A DNA stretch of 64,000 bases. It comes from Pseudomonadota bacterium (GTDB taxonomy: Bacteria > Pseudomonadota > Gammaproteobacteria > Burkholderiales > Burkholderiaceae_C). The stretch lies in NCBI GenBank assembly GCA_021819435.1, contig JAKARB010000010.1, forward strand, positions 62,001 to 126,000. Direction: 5' to 3'. Each line of letters opens with the position of its first letter. The stretch's first letter is position 1. The notes beneath the pieces are model-generated. The model made no database searches. It was not told the DNA's origin and saw only the letters and a list, made by a program, of their open reading frames with translations. The position numbers and the translations under genes were made by a program. Positions 36,581 to 46,488 of the stretch are shown here, in pieces.

Positions 36581-37405
36581 TCAGAAGGCGTAGCCCAGCG
36601 ACACCTTGACCACCGGACGCATGCGCAGGCCACGCACCATGTCGCCGAAGGAACGGTCGCCCTGCAGCATGCCGGTGAAGCGTTCGGTGCTGTCGGGGTC
36701 GGTGTTGAGCAGGCCGAAATCGGCGTTGAAGCGCCAACTGCGGCCCAGCCCGAAAGCATCGCTGCGGGTGCTGTAGCCGGCGCCCACGTAGGCCTGGGCC
36801 TGAGGCAGCAGATTGCGGCGGCCCAGGCCCAGTGGCGAGCCGAGGGTGTCGAGTTGTTGCAGGCTGAGGTTCAGGCCGCCGCCATGGTCGCCGCTGGACC
36901 ACCAGGCCTGGCCGGCTTCGCCGCTGACCAGGCCCACGGTGGCGCGGAAGCCGCCTTCGACGTAGTGGTCGGCCAGCAGGTGCAGGCTGCGCACGCGCAG
37001 GCCGCCTTCCACCGGTTGCGCCAGCACGAAGCTGTCGCGCAGGGGGTTGACGGGGCGTTCGATGACGGCGCCGATGCGGCCTTCCCAGTTGGGCCAGGGG
37101 CCGTTGTCGCGCAGGGCGAGGCCGTTGCCATCGGCGCCCGCCCCGCCGCGTTCGGCCATGGGGCTGTTGCCCAGGCCGTTGCTCAGGCGGCCGGGCCAAG
37201 GCAGGCGTGCGGTGGTGATGCCGTCTCCGGTGGCGCCCTGGCTGAGGACGTGCGCACCGCGAGGCACCATCTGGGCTTGCGCCGGGGTGATCAGTGTGAA
37301 ACCGATCAGCAGGCCGGCGGCCAGACCTCCGAACGCGCGCGTGCCCCCACCGACCGGCGAGCCGGGCCATGATGCGAGAGGGCGGCGGTGTTCGGTTGGG
37401 CGCAT
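36581..37405 (-). CDS. Putative outer-membrane beta-barrel protein
   Basis: 274 residues with a signal peptide (AAGLLIGFTLITPAQAQ; an unusually long N-region of ~25 residues if ATG 37405 is right). Alternating hydrophobic strands and the C-terminal phenylalanine in VVKVSLGYAF indicate an outer-membrane barrel. I do not recognise a named family. It sits between prmC and grxD; a 179-bp gap separates it from prmC. Confidence 0.7.
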   Translation of the reverse strand: MRPTEHRRPLASWPGSPVGGGTRAFGGLAAGLLIGFTLITPAQAQMVPRGAHVLSQGATGDGITTARLPWPGRLSNGLGNSPMAERGGAGADGNGLALRDNGPWPNWEGRIGAVIERPVNPLRDSFVLAQPVEGGLRVRSLHLLADHYVEGGFRATVGLVSGEAGQAWWSSGDHGGGLNLSLQQLDTLGSPLGLGRRNLLPQAQAYVGAGYSTRSDAFGLGRSWRFNADFGLLNTDPDSTERFTGMLQGDRSFGDMVRGLRMRPVVKVSLGYAF

Positions 37406-37584
37406 GCGGCATTCCTGGGGGTCACGTCCATGGCGGTTCCATGCTAGGCGTGCTCACCGGGTTTGTGGCTCCGAGATGTGAGACCTTGTTGGGGTCTTTT
37501 TGCCTGATGGGTTTTGGGTTTGGCGCGACGGGAGGACAAGGCTAGCGACGCGGTCCACGCCCCGGGCATGGGTTTAACCCGAAG

Positions 37585-38508
37585 TCAATGCCACTTGCCC
37601 CCTGTGCAGCGGGGATTGCCTCCCAGATCGAAGCGGGTGCTCACCTCGGTGAAGCCGGCCGCCTGCAACAACTGTTGCACTTCGGCGGCCTGGTCGTGGC
37701 CATGTTCCAACAACAACCAGCCGCCTGGCGCAAGGTGCGCAGGGGCGTGGCGAACGATTTGGCGCAGGTCGTCGAGGCCGTCGGGTCCCGAGGTCAGGGC
37801 GGTGAGGGGCTCGTGGCGCAGCGCGGCCAGGTGGTGGTCGCCCTCGGCGATGTAGGGCGGGTTGCTGACGATGAGCTCGAAGCGCTCGCCGGCCAGGGGG
37901 GCGAACCAGCTGCCTTGCAGGCCACGCACGTTGGTCAGGGCGTGGCGGCGAGCGTTGTCCAGGGCCACGGCCAGCGCGCCGGCTGAGAAGTCGACCGCCG
38001 TGACCTGGGCTTGCGGGCGCTGCTGGGCGATGGCCAGGGCGATGGCTCCGCTGCCGGTGCCGAGGTCGGCCACGCGGCTTGGTTGGCCCTCTGGCAGCAG
38101 ATTGAGCGCCCAGTGCACGAGGGTTTCGGTGTCGGGCCGGGGCACCAGGGTGTCGGGGGTGACGCGCAGCAGCAGGCCAAAGAATTCCTTTTCGCCTTGC
38201 AAGTAGGCGAAGGGCTCGCCCGAGGCGCGGCGGCGCAGCCAGTCGAGCAGGCGGGCCAGGTGTTCGGCCGGCAGCGGGTCACTGCCGTGCGCGAGCACCC
38301 ACGCACGTGAGACGCCGAGCACGGTGCAGACGATGAGTTGGGCATCGAGCCGGTCGAGGCCGGCGGCGCGGGCCTGTTGCAGGGCTTCGGCGACGGTGCG
38401 TGGCGCGGGATTGAACGAGTCGGCCGGGGGGGCGCCGCCAGCCGTGGTGCTCATGGCTGGCGTGGCGTTGGCGTGTGAGGGCTCGGCGTTGTTCCGCTCA
38501 GACGCCAT
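37585..38508 (-). CDS. prmC: Release factor glutamine methyltransferase
   Basis: 307 residues. Rossmann SAM motif [16 protein letters not shown], catalytic NPPY in [13 protein letters not shown], and [11 protein letters not shown]. It methylates the GGQ glutamine of RF1 and RF2. GGAGG lies 6 bases before ATG 38508, inside the prfA 3' end, which settles the start over ATG 38454. It is directly downstream of its substrate gene prfA. Confidence 0.95.
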   Translation of the reverse strand: MASERNNAEPSHANATPAMSTTAGGAPPADSFNPAPRTVAEALQQARAAGLDRLDAQLIVCTVLGVSRAWVLAHGSDPLPAEHLARLLDWLRRRASGEPFAYLQGEKEFFGLLLRVTPDTLVPRPDTETLVHWALNLLPEGQPSRVADLGTGSGAIALAIAQQRPQAQVTAVDFSAGALAVALDNARRHALTNVRGLQGSWFAPLAGERFELIVSNPPYIAEGDHHLAALRHEPLTALTSGPDGLDDLRQIVRHAPAHLAPGGWLLLEHGHDQAAEVQQLLQAAGFTEVSTRFDLGGNPRCTGGKWH

Positions 38509-39634
38509 GCGCGGCCTCCAGCTCGGCAAGCTGCTCGGCGGCCCGGGCCGACAGCAGCGCGGCGATCACCTCGTCGAGTTCGCCTTCCATCACCGCGCCC
38601 AGTTTGTACAGCGTGAGGTTGATGCGGTGGTCGGTGAGCCGTCCCTGAGGGAAGTTGTAGGTGCGGATGCGGTCGGAGCGGTCACCCGTGCCGACCAGGC
38701 CCTTGCGGGTGGCGGCTTCCTTCGCCTGGCGGGCGATGCGCTCCTGGTCGCGGATGCGCGCGGCGAGCACCGCCAGCGCCTTGGCCTTGTTGCGGTGCTG
38801 GCTGCGGTCGTCCTGGCATTCGGCGACGATGCCGGTGGGGATGTGCGTGATGCGCACGGCCGAGTCGGTCTTGTTGATGTGCTGGCCGCCGGCGCCGCTG
38901 GCGCGGAAGGTGTCGATGCGCAGGTCGGCCGGGTTGATCTGGATCTCTTCGGCCTCGTCCGGCTCGGGCAGCACGGCCACGGTGCAGGCGCTGGTGTGGA
39001 TGCGGCCTTGCGATTCGGTGGCGGGCACGCGCTGCACGCGGTGGCCGCCTGACTCGAACTTGAGCTGGCCGTAGACACCCGTGAGCAAGGTTGGGTCAGC
39101 CCGCTCGGCCTCGAAGCGCAGCACGATTTCTTTGTATCCGCCGAGGTCGGAGTCGCTGGCCGACATCACCTCGCAGCGCCAGCCTTTGCGTTCGGCGAAG
39201 CGGGTGTACATGCGGGCGAGGTCGGCGGCGAACAGGGCCGATTCCTCGCCGCCCGTGCCGGCGCGGATTTCGAGGAAGGCAGGGCGGGCGTCGTCCGGGT
39301 CGCGGGGCAGCAGGGCGGTCTGCAACTGGTCGATGAGGTGGTCGAGGTCGGCCTCGGCCTGGGTGAGCTCTTCTTGCGCCATGATGCGCAGCTCGGTGTC
39401 GTCGCCGGCGCCATGCAGCATCTCGCGTGCTTCGGCCTGGTCTTGCTGGCGGCGGGTGTGGCGGCGGGCCAGATCGCACACGGCGCTGACCTCGGCGTGT
39501 TCGCGCGAGAGATCGCGGAAGCGCCGGTTGTCGGCGGCGACGGTTGGGTCGGCCAGGGCCGCGTCAAGCTCTTGCAGGCGGCGAGCCAGGCGGTCGAGCG
39601 ATGAGGCCAGGGCGGGCGCGAGCGAGCGGCTCAC
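38498..39634 (-). CDS. prfA: Peptide chain release factor 1
   Basis: 378 residues. The stop-codon recognition tripeptide PAT is in [15 protein letters not shown], and the GGQ hydrolysis loop is in [18 protein letters not shown]. It recognises UAA and UAG. The start is GTG 39634, overlapping the hemA stop (GTGA), and the gene overlaps prmC by 11 bp, so the three genes form one unit. Confidence 0.97.
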   Translation of the reverse strand: MSRSLAPALASSLDRLARRLQELDAALADPTVAADNRRFRDLSREHAEVSAVCDLARRHTRRQQDQAEAREMLHGAGDDTELRIMAQEELTQAEADLDHLIDQLQTALLPRDPDDARPAFLEIRAGTGGEESALFAADLARMYTRFAERKGWRCEVMSASDSDLGGYKEIVLRFEAERADPTLLTGVYGQLKFESGGHRVQRVPATESQGRIHTSACTVAVLPEPDEAEEIQINPADLRIDTFRASGAGGQHINKTDSAVRITHIPTGIVAECQDDRSQHRNKAKALAVLAARIRDQERIARQAKEAATRKGLVGTGDRSDRIRTYNFPQGRLTDHRINLTLYKLGAVMEGELDEVIAALLSARAAEQLAELEAAHGV

Positions 39635-41013
39635 GCGCCGGGCTCCTTGGTTGGGCCCGTGGGCGAGGTGCCGCCGGGGCGGGCGTCGGCGGGGCCAGCG
39701 CTCCTGCGTGGTGGTTCGCCGCGCAGGAACAGGCGCGACAGCGAGGCCGCGACCTGCGGGCGGTGGCGCGCATCGGCGCTGTGCAGCTCGGCCAGGGCGC
39801 CGTGCAGCATCTTCTGGGTGAGCCCGCGCGAGAGGGCGTCCATCACGGTTTCGATGTCTTCGCCCTTGGCCAACAGCTTGCGGGCGCGGGCGATTTCAGT
39901 GGCTCGCCAGTCGTCGGCCTGGGCTTGCAAGGCCTGGATCAGGGGCACGGTGGTGCGTTGGTCGAGCCAGCTCACGAAGCCCTGCACGCCGGTTTCGATG
40001 ATGGCTTCGGCCTGGGCGACGGCGGCCTGGCGCTTCTCGCCGGCGGTCTGCACGAGGGCGGAGAGGTCATCGACGGTGTAGAGGTAGATGTCGTCGAGGC
40101 GGGCGACTTCGGGCTCGATGTCGCGCGGCACGGCCAGGTCGACCATGAAGATGGGGCGGCGCTTGCGGGCTTTGAGGGCGCGCTCGACCGCGCCCAGGCC
40201 GATGATGGGCAGGGTGCTGGCGGTGCAGGAGACGACGATGTCGAACTCGTGCAGGCGCTCGGGCAAGTCGGCCAGGCGGATGGCCTGCGCGCCGAGGTGG
40301 GTGGCGAGCTTTTCTCCGCGTTCGAGCGTGCGGTTGGCCACCGCCATGGTGCGAGGGGTGCGCGCGGCGAAGTGCGTGGCGGTGAGCTCGATCATTTCGC
40401 CCGCGCCCACGAAGAGCACCTTGGTGCGACCGAGGTCTTCGAAGAGTTCGGCGGCCAGGCGCACCGCGGCGGCGGCCATGCTGATGGAGTGCGCGCCGAT
40501 TTCGGTGGAGGTGCGCACCTCTTTGGCCACGGCGAAGCTGCGCTGGAAGAGCTGATGCAGCGTGGTGCCCAGGGTGCCTGCAGTGTCGGCCTCGCGCACG
40601 GCCTGCTTCATCTGGCCGAGGATCTGGGGTTCGCCCAGCACCATGGAATCGAGCCCGCTGGCGACGCGGAAGGCGTGGCGCGCGGCCTGGCTGTTTTCGA
40701 GCAGGTAGGTGTGGCGCAGCAGTTCGTCGTGGCTGACGCGGCCGATCTGGGCCAGCCAGTCCACCGCGTTGAGGCGCAGCGATTCGAGTGAGGCGCCCAC
40801 GCCATTGACGGCGCAGTAGAGCTCGGTGCGGTTGCAGGTGGACAGCAGGGCCACCTCTGGGTGGATGGCGGGTTGGGCGGACTGCGGTGACCCGGTCAGG
40901 CGCTCATGCAGGTGCTTGAGCGCGGGGGCGAGCTGGTCCACCGCGAAAGCGAAGCGGCCGCGCAGGTCGACGGCGGCCGTTTGGTGGTTGAGGCCCAGGG
41001 TCAGGACAGTCAT
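39631..41013 (-). CDS. hemA: Glutamyl-tRNA reductase
   Basis: 460 residues. [20 protein letters not shown] start, catalytic cysteine in [17 protein letters not shown]-binding [12 protein letters not shown] and [16 protein letters not shown]. First step of C5 tetrapyrrole synthesis. The C-terminal ~30 residues are Pro/Gly-rich and dispensable-looking. ATG 41013 is used rather than TTG 41019. Confidence 0.97.
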   Translation of the reverse strand: MTVLTLGLNHQTAAVDLRGRFAFAVDQLAPALKHLHERLTGSPQSAQPAIHPEVALLSTCNRTELYCAVNGVGASLESLRLNAVDWLAQIGRVSHDELLRHTYLLENSQAARHAFRVASGLDSMVLGEPQILGQMKQAVREADTAGTLGTTLHQLFQRSFAVAKEVRTSTEIGAHSISMAAAAVRLAAELFEDLGRTKVLFVGAGEMIELTATHFAARTPRTMAVANRTLERGEKLATHLGAQAIRLADLPERLHEFDIVVSCTASTLPIIGLGAVERALKARKRRPIFMVDLAVPRDIEPEVARLDDIYLYTVDDLSALVQTAGEKRQAAVAQAEAIIETGVQGFVSWLDQRTTVPLIQALQAQADDWRATEIARARKLLAKGEDIETVMDALSRGLTQKMLHGALAELHSADARHRPQVAASLSRLFLRGEPPRRSAGPADARPGGTSPTGPTKEPGA

Positions 41014-41102
41014 GGGCAAAGATTATAAAATCGCTGGTTTGCTTTCGGGTCCGTGCGGGGATACCACCCTGGGTGGCGAACTTCGGGCGGAGTACAAATC
41101 AC

Positions 41103-41369
41103 GTGTTGGGCCAATTTTTCAGCCACATCCTGAATTTCCTGCTGCCGGCGGTGGCCATGGCCTTGTTGGTGCCGACGCTGGCGCGCATCGTCTGGTGGAA
41201 ATCGCTGGCTGCGGCTGGTTGGTTGCGCCAGGTGTGGTGGGCCGTCGTGATCAACGTGGCCGTGTTGGTGCTGGGCTTGCTGGTGCTCGGGCGAGACGGC
41301 GCGATGTGGACTTATGCCGGCTTGGTGCTGGCCTCGGCGCTCGCGGTCTGGTGGACGGGGTTGCGCTGA
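41103..41369 (+). CDS. Small membrane protein, unknown function
   Basis: About 88 residues with three predicted membrane helices (FLLPAVAMALLVPTLARI; VVINVAVLVLGLLVLG; YAGLVLASALAVWW). It is divergent from hemA. GTG 41103 has CGGAG 10 bases upstream; GTG 41073 would add ten hydrophilic residues. No family is recognised. Confidence 0.6.
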   Translation: MLGQFFSHILNFLLPAVAMALLVPTLARIVWWKSLAAAGWLRQVWWAVVINVAVLVLGLLVLGRDGAMWTYAGLVLASALAVWWTGLR

Positions 41370-41488
41370 GCGCGTCGGGTGCTTGCCCATCGTTTCGTCC
41401 TCCTGCCTGCCCCCATCGATCTCGACCGCATTCATTGCCATCGTTCATTCACGCGCCGCCGCGCACGGAACCCCTCCATCGGCCAGCC

Positions 41489-42151
41489 ATGAGCTACAGC
41501 GTCAAGGAAATTTTCTACACCCTGCAGGGCGAAGGCAGTCACGCCGGTCGCCCAGCGGTGTTCTGTCGCTTCGCGGGCTGCAACCTGTGGTCGGGCCGCG
41601 AGGCTGATCGCGCGTCGGCCGTCTGCCGCTTCTGCGACACCGATTTCGTCGGCACCGATGGCCTGGGTGGTGGCAAGTTCGATACGGCGGCGGCGTTGGC
41701 CGGGCGCATTGCCTCGTTCTGGCCTTCGACGCCGGCCGGGGCAGGGGGCCAGCGCTTCGTGGTCCTCACTGGCGGCGAGCCGATGCTGCAGCTCGATGCC
41801 GGCCTGATCGACGCGCTGCATGCGCAGGGCTTCGAGATCGCGGTCGAGTCCAACGGCACGATCGCCGCGCCAGCGGGCATCGACTGGGTCTGCGTCAGCC
41901 CCAAGGCCGGTTCGACCCTGGCGCAGACCTCGGGCCATGAACTCAAGGTGGTGGTGCCGCAGGCCGGTTTCACCGAAGATGACTTGCTCGCGTTCGAGAA
42001 GCTGGGCTTCGAGCAGTTGCGCGTGCAGGCCATGGACAGCGCCGACCCGGCCGCGCGCCGCCATGCGATGGCCTGGGCCGTGCAATGGTGCCTGGACCAC
42101 CCGCGCTGGTCCCTGAGTGTCCAGACCCACAAGACGCTGGGCATCCGCTGA
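41489..42151 (+). CDS. queE: 7-carboxy-7-deazaguanine synthase
   Basis: 220 residues. Radical SAM enzyme with the atypical C-x14-C-x2-C cluster motif (CNLWSGREADRASAVCRFC) seen in one QueE class, preceded by FYTLQGEGSHAGRPAVFCRF. GGEP (LTGGEPMLQLD) is the SAM-binding element. It converts 6-carboxy-tetrahydropterin to 7-carboxy-7-deazaguanine in queuosine synthesis. It starts at ATG 41489; the track ORF extends upstream without support. queD follows 42 bp later. Confidence 0.93.
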   Translation: MSYSVKEIFYTLQGEGSHAGRPAVFCRFAGCNLWSGREADRASAVCRFCDTDFVGTDGLGGGKFDTAAALAGRIASFWPSTPAGAGGQRFVVLTGGEPMLQLDAGLIDALHAQGFEIAVESNGTIAAPAGIDWVCVSPKAGSTLAQTSGHELKVVVPQAGFTEDDLLAFEKLGFEQLRVQAMDSADPAARRHAMAWAVQWCLDHPRWSLSVQTHKTLGIR

Positions 42152-42193
42152 AGGCGTGATGCACCAGCGCCCTCCCGCTGAAGGATTCCCGAG

Positions 42194-42565
42194 ATGTTCG
42201 AGTTGAGCCAGACCTTTTCTTTCGATGCGGCGCACACGCTCAAGCGCCAGGTCTCGCCCGAAGAGGCCGCGGGCAGCCGCCGCATCCACGGCCACACCTA
42301 CTCGGCCGAGGTCATGGTGCGTGGCGAGCGCCAGCCCGAAAGCGGCATGGTGGTGGACCTGGCCGTGCTGCGCGAGGTGATCACCGGCATCCGCAACCAG
42401 CTCGATCACCACTTCCTCGACGAGGTGGCAGGCCTGGGCGCGCCCACGCTGGAGAACCTGTGCGTGTTCATCTTCGCGCAGGTGCACAAGCAGATCCCGC
42501 AGGTGTCTGCCGTGGCGGTGTCGCGTGCGGCGGGCGACCGCTGTGTCTACCGGCCGCAGGCCTGA
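42194..42565 (+). CDS. queD: 6-carboxy-tetrahydropterin synthase family protein (QueD-like)
   Basis: 123 residues. Zinc histidines His14 (DAAHTL), His32 and His34 (RRIHGHTY), and the later NQLDHHFLDEV with Asp-His of the catalytic relay. The cysteine that normally precedes the HGH motif by four residues (CGRLHGH in E. coli QueD) is Ser28 here (GSRRIHGH). Pairing with queE argues that it still works in queuosine synthesis, perhaps with altered chemistry. SD-like AAGGA precedes the ATG. Confidence 0.88.
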   Translation: MFELSQTFSFDAAHTLKRQVSPEEAAGSRRIHGHTYSAEVMVRGERQPESGMVVDLAVLREVITGIRNQLDHHFLDEVAGLGAPTLENLCVFIFAQVHKQIPQVSAVAVSRAAGDRCVYRPQA

Positions 42566-42569
42566 GCCC

Positions 42570-43952
42570 ATGGATTGGGCTGAACGCAGCCGCCAGGCCG
42601 TCTGGCACCCCTGCACGCAGATGAAGGTGCACGAGCACCTGCCGCCACGGCACATCGTGCAGGCGCAGGGGCCCTGGCTGATCGATGACCAGGGGCACCG
42701 CATCCTGGATGCCGTCAGCTCGTGGTGGGTCAATTTGTTCGGCCATGGCTTCGCGCCCATCGGGCAGGCGATCGCCGACCAGTTCAACCGGGTCGACCAC
42801 GTCATGCTGGCGGGGCTCACGCATGCGCCGGTGGTGGAACTCTCGGAGAGGCTGGGCCGGCTCACGGGCCTGGGCCACGCCTTCTACGCCAGCGATGGCG
42901 CCAGCGCCACCGAGATCGCGCTGAAGATGAGCGCGCACAGCTGGCGCAACCAGGGCCGCGCGGGCAAGCACCGCTTCATCGGCCTCGAAGGCGGCTACCA
43001 CGGTGAAACGGCGGGCGCCTTGTCCGTCACCGACATCCCGCTGTTCCGCGAGGCCTACGCGCCGTTGCTGCGCCTGAGTGCCACGCTGCCTTCACCCGAT
43101 CCGTGCCGAGCCGCGCCCGGGGTGAGCGCCGAGCAGCACCTGCGGCACTGCATCGACTCGCTGGCCGCCTACCTGGCCGAGCACGCGCACGAAACCGCTG
43201 CCATCATCATGGAGCCTTTGGTGCAGGGCGCCGCCGGCATGGCCATGCACGATCCCGCTTACCTCGTGGCCGTGCGCCGCCTCTGTGACGAGCACGAAGT
43301 GCACTGGATTGCCGACGAGATCGCCGTGGGCTTCGGCCGCACGGGCACGCTGTTCGCGCACCAGCAGGCCATCGGTGAAGACGGCCGGCCTGTGCGCCCC
43401 GATTTCATCTGCCTGAGCAAGGGCCTCACGGGCGGGGTGCTGCCGCTGTCGACCGTGCTCACCACGGACGCCGTGTACGCCGCCTTCTGGGACGATCGCA
43501 CCGCGCATGGCTTCCTGCATTCGCACTCGTACACCGGCAACCCGCTGGCCTGCCGCGCCGCGCTGGCCGTGCTCGACGCCTTTGAGGCGCGTGACGAGCA
43601 GGGCCGCGACGTGCTGGCCCGCAACCGCGAAGCCGCCGCGCGTTTCAACGCCCTGACCGAACCGCTGCGCCGCCACCCGCGCGTGAAGGCGAGCCGCCAC
43701 CTCGGCATGATCTGGGCCTGGGACATCGACACCACCGAGCCGACCTTCGCGGCCCGTTACCACCGCGCGGCGCTCGACGCCGGCTTGCTGCTTCGCCCCA
43801 TCGGCTCAACGCTGTACACGATGCCGCCTTACGTGCTCACGCCCGACGACCAGCGCCACCTGGCCGATGGCCTGCGGCGCGTGCTCGATCAGGTGCTGGC
43901 CGAGGTCGATGCCTTGCCGATGGCGAGCGAGCGGGTGCACCCGCTGGCCTGA
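42570..43952 (+). CDS. bioA: Adenosylmethionine-8-amino-7-oxononanoate aminotransferase
   Basis: 460 residues, class III aminotransferase. DAVSSWWVNLFGHG is specific to BioA (SAM-donor type), with GGYHGETAGALSVTD and the PLP lysine in CLSKGLTGG. It makes 7,8-diaminopelargonate. ATG 42570 begins 4 bp after queD, so it may be co-transcribed with the queuosine genes. bioD follows at 103 bp. Confidence 0.96.
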   Translation: MDWAERSRQAVWHPCTQMKVHEHLPPRHIVQAQGPWLIDDQGHRILDAVSSWWVNLFGHGFAPIGQAIADQFNRVDHVMLAGLTHAPVVELSERLGRLTGLGHAFYASDGASATEIALKMSAHSWRNQGRAGKHRFIGLEGGYHGETAGALSVTDIPLFREAYAPLLRLSATLPSPDPCRAAPGVSAEQHLRHCIDSLAAYLAEHAHETAAIIMEPLVQGAAGMAMHDPAYLVAVRRLCDEHEVHWIADEIAVGFGRTGTLFAHQQAIGEDGRPVRPDFICLSKGLTGGVLPLSTVLTTDAVYAAFWDDRTAHGFLHSHSYTGNPLACRAALAVLDAFEARDEQGRDVLARNREAAARFNALTEPLRRHPRVKASRHLGMIWAWDIDTTEPTFAARYHRAALDAGLLLRPIGSTLYTMPPYVLTPDDQRHLADGLRRVLDQVLAEVDALPMASERVHPLA

Positions 43953-44055
43953 TCGTCACCTGGCGCACACCCGGCACACGCCCAGCAACCCCACCCGCGC
44001 GCACCTGCAAAAGTTCTTCAATAGACTTCCCACCCTTCACCCACACGAAGCCGAA

Positions 44056-44784
44056 ATGGTCGCTTACTTCGTCACCGGCACGGACACCGGGGTCGGCAAG
44101 ACCCGTGTCAGCACCGCCTTGCTGAGGGCCTTGCACCAGGCTGGCCATGCGCGCGTGGTTGGCATGAAGCCCGTGGCGGCGGGTTGCGATTGGGTGACCC
44201 ACGAAGACGCTGAGCATGGCAGCGCCCATGGCGAGTGGCTCAACGAAGACGTCGCCGCCTTGCGCGCGGCCAGCACGCTCGCCGTGCCCTCGGTGTTCGA
44301 CAACCCCTATGCGCTGCCCGACCCGCTCTCGCCGCACTTGGCCGCGCGCCGGGCGGGCGAGGTGATCGACCTCGACCACATCGAAGCCAGCTTCCATGCC
44401 CTGCGCCAGCACGCCGATGCCGTGGTCGTCGAAGGCGCGGGCGGTTTTGTCGTGCCCTTGAACGAACCCGATCCGCACACCGGCGAAGGGTCATGGGCCA
44501 CAAGCGCCGATCTGGCCGTGCGCCTGCAATTGCCCATCGTGCTGGTGGTCGGCATGCGCCTGGGTTGCCTCAATCACGCCTTGCTCACGCAGGAGGCCAT
44601 CGCTGCGCGCGGGCTCAAGCTGGCGGGCTGGGTCGCCAACCACATCGACGTGGCCATGCAGGCACAAGATGCCAACGTCGACACCCTGAGGCAGAGATTG
44701 ATGGCGCCCCTGCTCGGTCGATTCGCGTGGGCGCCGCAGGCCACATCGGCTGAGCTGGCGGCCAGCCTGGTCATGCCCGCCTGA
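44056..44784 (+). CDS. bioD: Dethiobiotin synthetase
   Basis: 242 residues. P-loop YFVTGTDTGVGKTRVS, substrate lysine in GMKPVAAGC, and VVEGAGGFVVPL. It closes the ureido ring on diaminopelargonate. ATG 44056 is chosen; the upstream part of the track ORF is intergenic. bioB is absent from the window and bioF is 9.4 kb downstream. Confidence 0.95.
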   Translation: MVAYFVTGTDTGVGKTRVSTALLRALHQAGHARVVGMKPVAAGCDWVTHEDAEHGSAHGEWLNEDVAALRAASTLAVPSVFDNPYALPDPLSPHLAARRAGEVIDLDHIEASFHALRQHADAVVVEGAGGFVVPLNEPDPHTGEGSWATSADLAVRLQLPIVLVVGMRLGCLNHALLTQEAIAARGLKLAGWVANHIDVAMQAQDANVDTLRQRLMAPLLGRFAWAPQATSAELAASLVMPA

Positions 44785-44857
44785 AGCTTGGCAAAAAACG
44801 GGCTGAGCTCAGCTTCGGCCTCATGCAGCCCTATGCAATCCCATGCCGCACCATGCA

Positions 44858-46273
44858 TCAAGCGTGCAGCGGTGTGTCGCAGAGGGGATCTGCCGCGGGC
44901 TCGGGTGGCGTGAAAACATGAGCCGCCGGGGCCGCCTGGGTGGTCAGCTCGATCAAAGCACCCAATGGCATCGGTTTGCCGAACAGGTAGCCCTGGAACT
45001 GCCGACATCCCATGCTTTCCAGGATTTGGCGTTGCTCGCGGGTCTCGACACCTTCCGCCATGACGGACATGTTCATCGTGTTGCCCAGCTCGATGATCGT
45101 CTTCGCGATGGCCAGGTCGCGTGGCTGCGTCAGCAGGTCGCGCACGAAGGCCTGGTCGATCTTGAGCTGCTCCAGAGGCAGGCGCTTGAGGTAGGCCAGC
45201 GACGAGTACCCGGTTCCGAAATCATCCAGCGAGAAAGACACGCCGTACTGTTTGAGCACCTTCATCTTGTTGATGAGGTCGTCCATGTCGCGGGCGAACA
45301 CGCTTTCCGTCAACTCCATCTTCAACTGCCGTGGGTCCACCCCATGGCGCTCGATGGCCGCCATGGCCCTCACCACGAAATTCGGCTGCCGGATCTGATG
45401 CACGCTGATGTTGACCGAGATGGTGAGGTGTGCCGTGCCAGGGTGCCGTGCCAGTTGCGCCAAGTGCGCGCAGGCGGTGTCGATCACCCATTCGCCCATG
45501 GGGACGATGAGCCCCGACTTTTCCGCCAGCGGAATGAATTCACCGGGTGAAATCATGCCCCGCCTGGGGTGATGCCAGCGCAGCAGGGCCTCGGCGCCTT
45601 GCACCCGGCCGTCCTGGTCGACCTGGGGCTGGTAGTGCAGCATCAATTGCCCCGTGCGGACTGCTTCGCGCAGATCGGCCTCGTAGGCGTTGCGCGCCTC
45701 CACATCGGCTTGCATGATGTGCATCGCCACGTACATCGCGACCGCTGCCGCCACGGTGTTGATCTTGCCTCCAACGATGCGCAGGGCATCTGGCAGGTTG
45801 TGATCGGGCTGTGCCCCAAAGGACGTGCAGGCCAGCACGACGAACGTCAAGAACACGCAGCCGACCAAGGCATGCCGCACTGGCGCTGCGACGGAGCCGC
45901 GCATGCCCATGTACATGCCGGTGGCCAGTGGTACGAGGAACAGGTGCGTGGTGCGGGGCATCTGGGCCGTGGTCTGGTCCAGGAACAGGCAGGTGAGGCA
46001 GACGACGGTGCACAGCGCGCCACATTGGATGGCGCCCCCGATGTACGGATGGCCCCGGCTTGCGAACCAGACTGCGAGCAGCCCGGCCGGCACGCCCGGA
46101 AAGGGGATCAGCGCCGCTTGCCAGCCCACCAGATGCCACAGGCCCAGCGTCCATCCCATGGTCATGACTGCGGTGAGCCAGCCGCTGACCGTCAGCAACA
46201 GGGCCACCCGTCTCAGGTGCTTGGCGCCGAGGCTGTTCGCCCGGCTGGATGGCGTGGGGTTCGTTGACTGCAT
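44858..46273 (-). CDS. Membrane EAL-domain cyclic-di-GMP phosphodiesterase
   Basis: 471 residues. The N-terminal ~195 residues hold about six membrane helices, forming a membrane sensor without a recognised name. The EAL domain has all catalytic blocks: GAEALLRW, NISVHQI, MELTES, DDFGTGYSS, IDQAFV and AEGVET, so it should hydrolyse c-di-GMP. There is no GGDEF domain. The track start is far too long; ATG 46273 (MQSTNPTP) precedes the first helix. It lies on the same strand as, and downstream of, an orphan binding protein. Confidence 0.9.
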   Translation of the reverse strand: MQSTNPTPSSRANSLGAKHLRRVALLLTVSGWLTAVMTMGWTLGLWHLVGWQAALIPFPGVPAGLLAVWFASRGHPYIGGAIQCGALCTVVCLTCLFLDQTTAQMPRTTHLFLVPLATGMYMGMRGSVAAPVRHALVGCVFLTFVVLACTSFGAQPDHNLPDALRIVGGKINTVAAAVAMYVAMHIMQADVEARNAYEADLREAVRTGQLMLHYQPQVDQDGRVQGAEALLRWHHPRRGMISPGEFIPLAEKSGLIVPMGEWVIDTACAHLAQLARHPGTAHLTISVNISVHQIRQPNFVVRAMAAIERHGVDPRQLKMELTESVFARDMDDLINKMKVLKQYGVSFSLDDFGTGYSSLAYLKRLPLEQLKIDQAFVRDLLTQPRDLAIAKTIIELGNTMNMSVMAEGVETREQRQILESMGCRQFQGYLFGKPMPLGALIELTTQAAPAAHVFTPPEPAADPLCDTPLHA

Positions 46274-46488
46274 GAGGTGTCGGAGCCGGGTTTCCGAGCG
46301 GTTTGCTGGCAGGTCGCTGGGCCGGCTGCTGGTGCATTCGGCCTCATGGGGTTTTCGGCCAAAGTGCACTGTGCTTGAGCCATCCCGCATGCTGGGAATT
46401 GGACGACGCCGCGGGCCGCTCCTTGCGGCATACCGCCGCACAAGGACCCTTTTCCGCCATCGCCAGGACGGCCTGCCGATGGTCGCGT

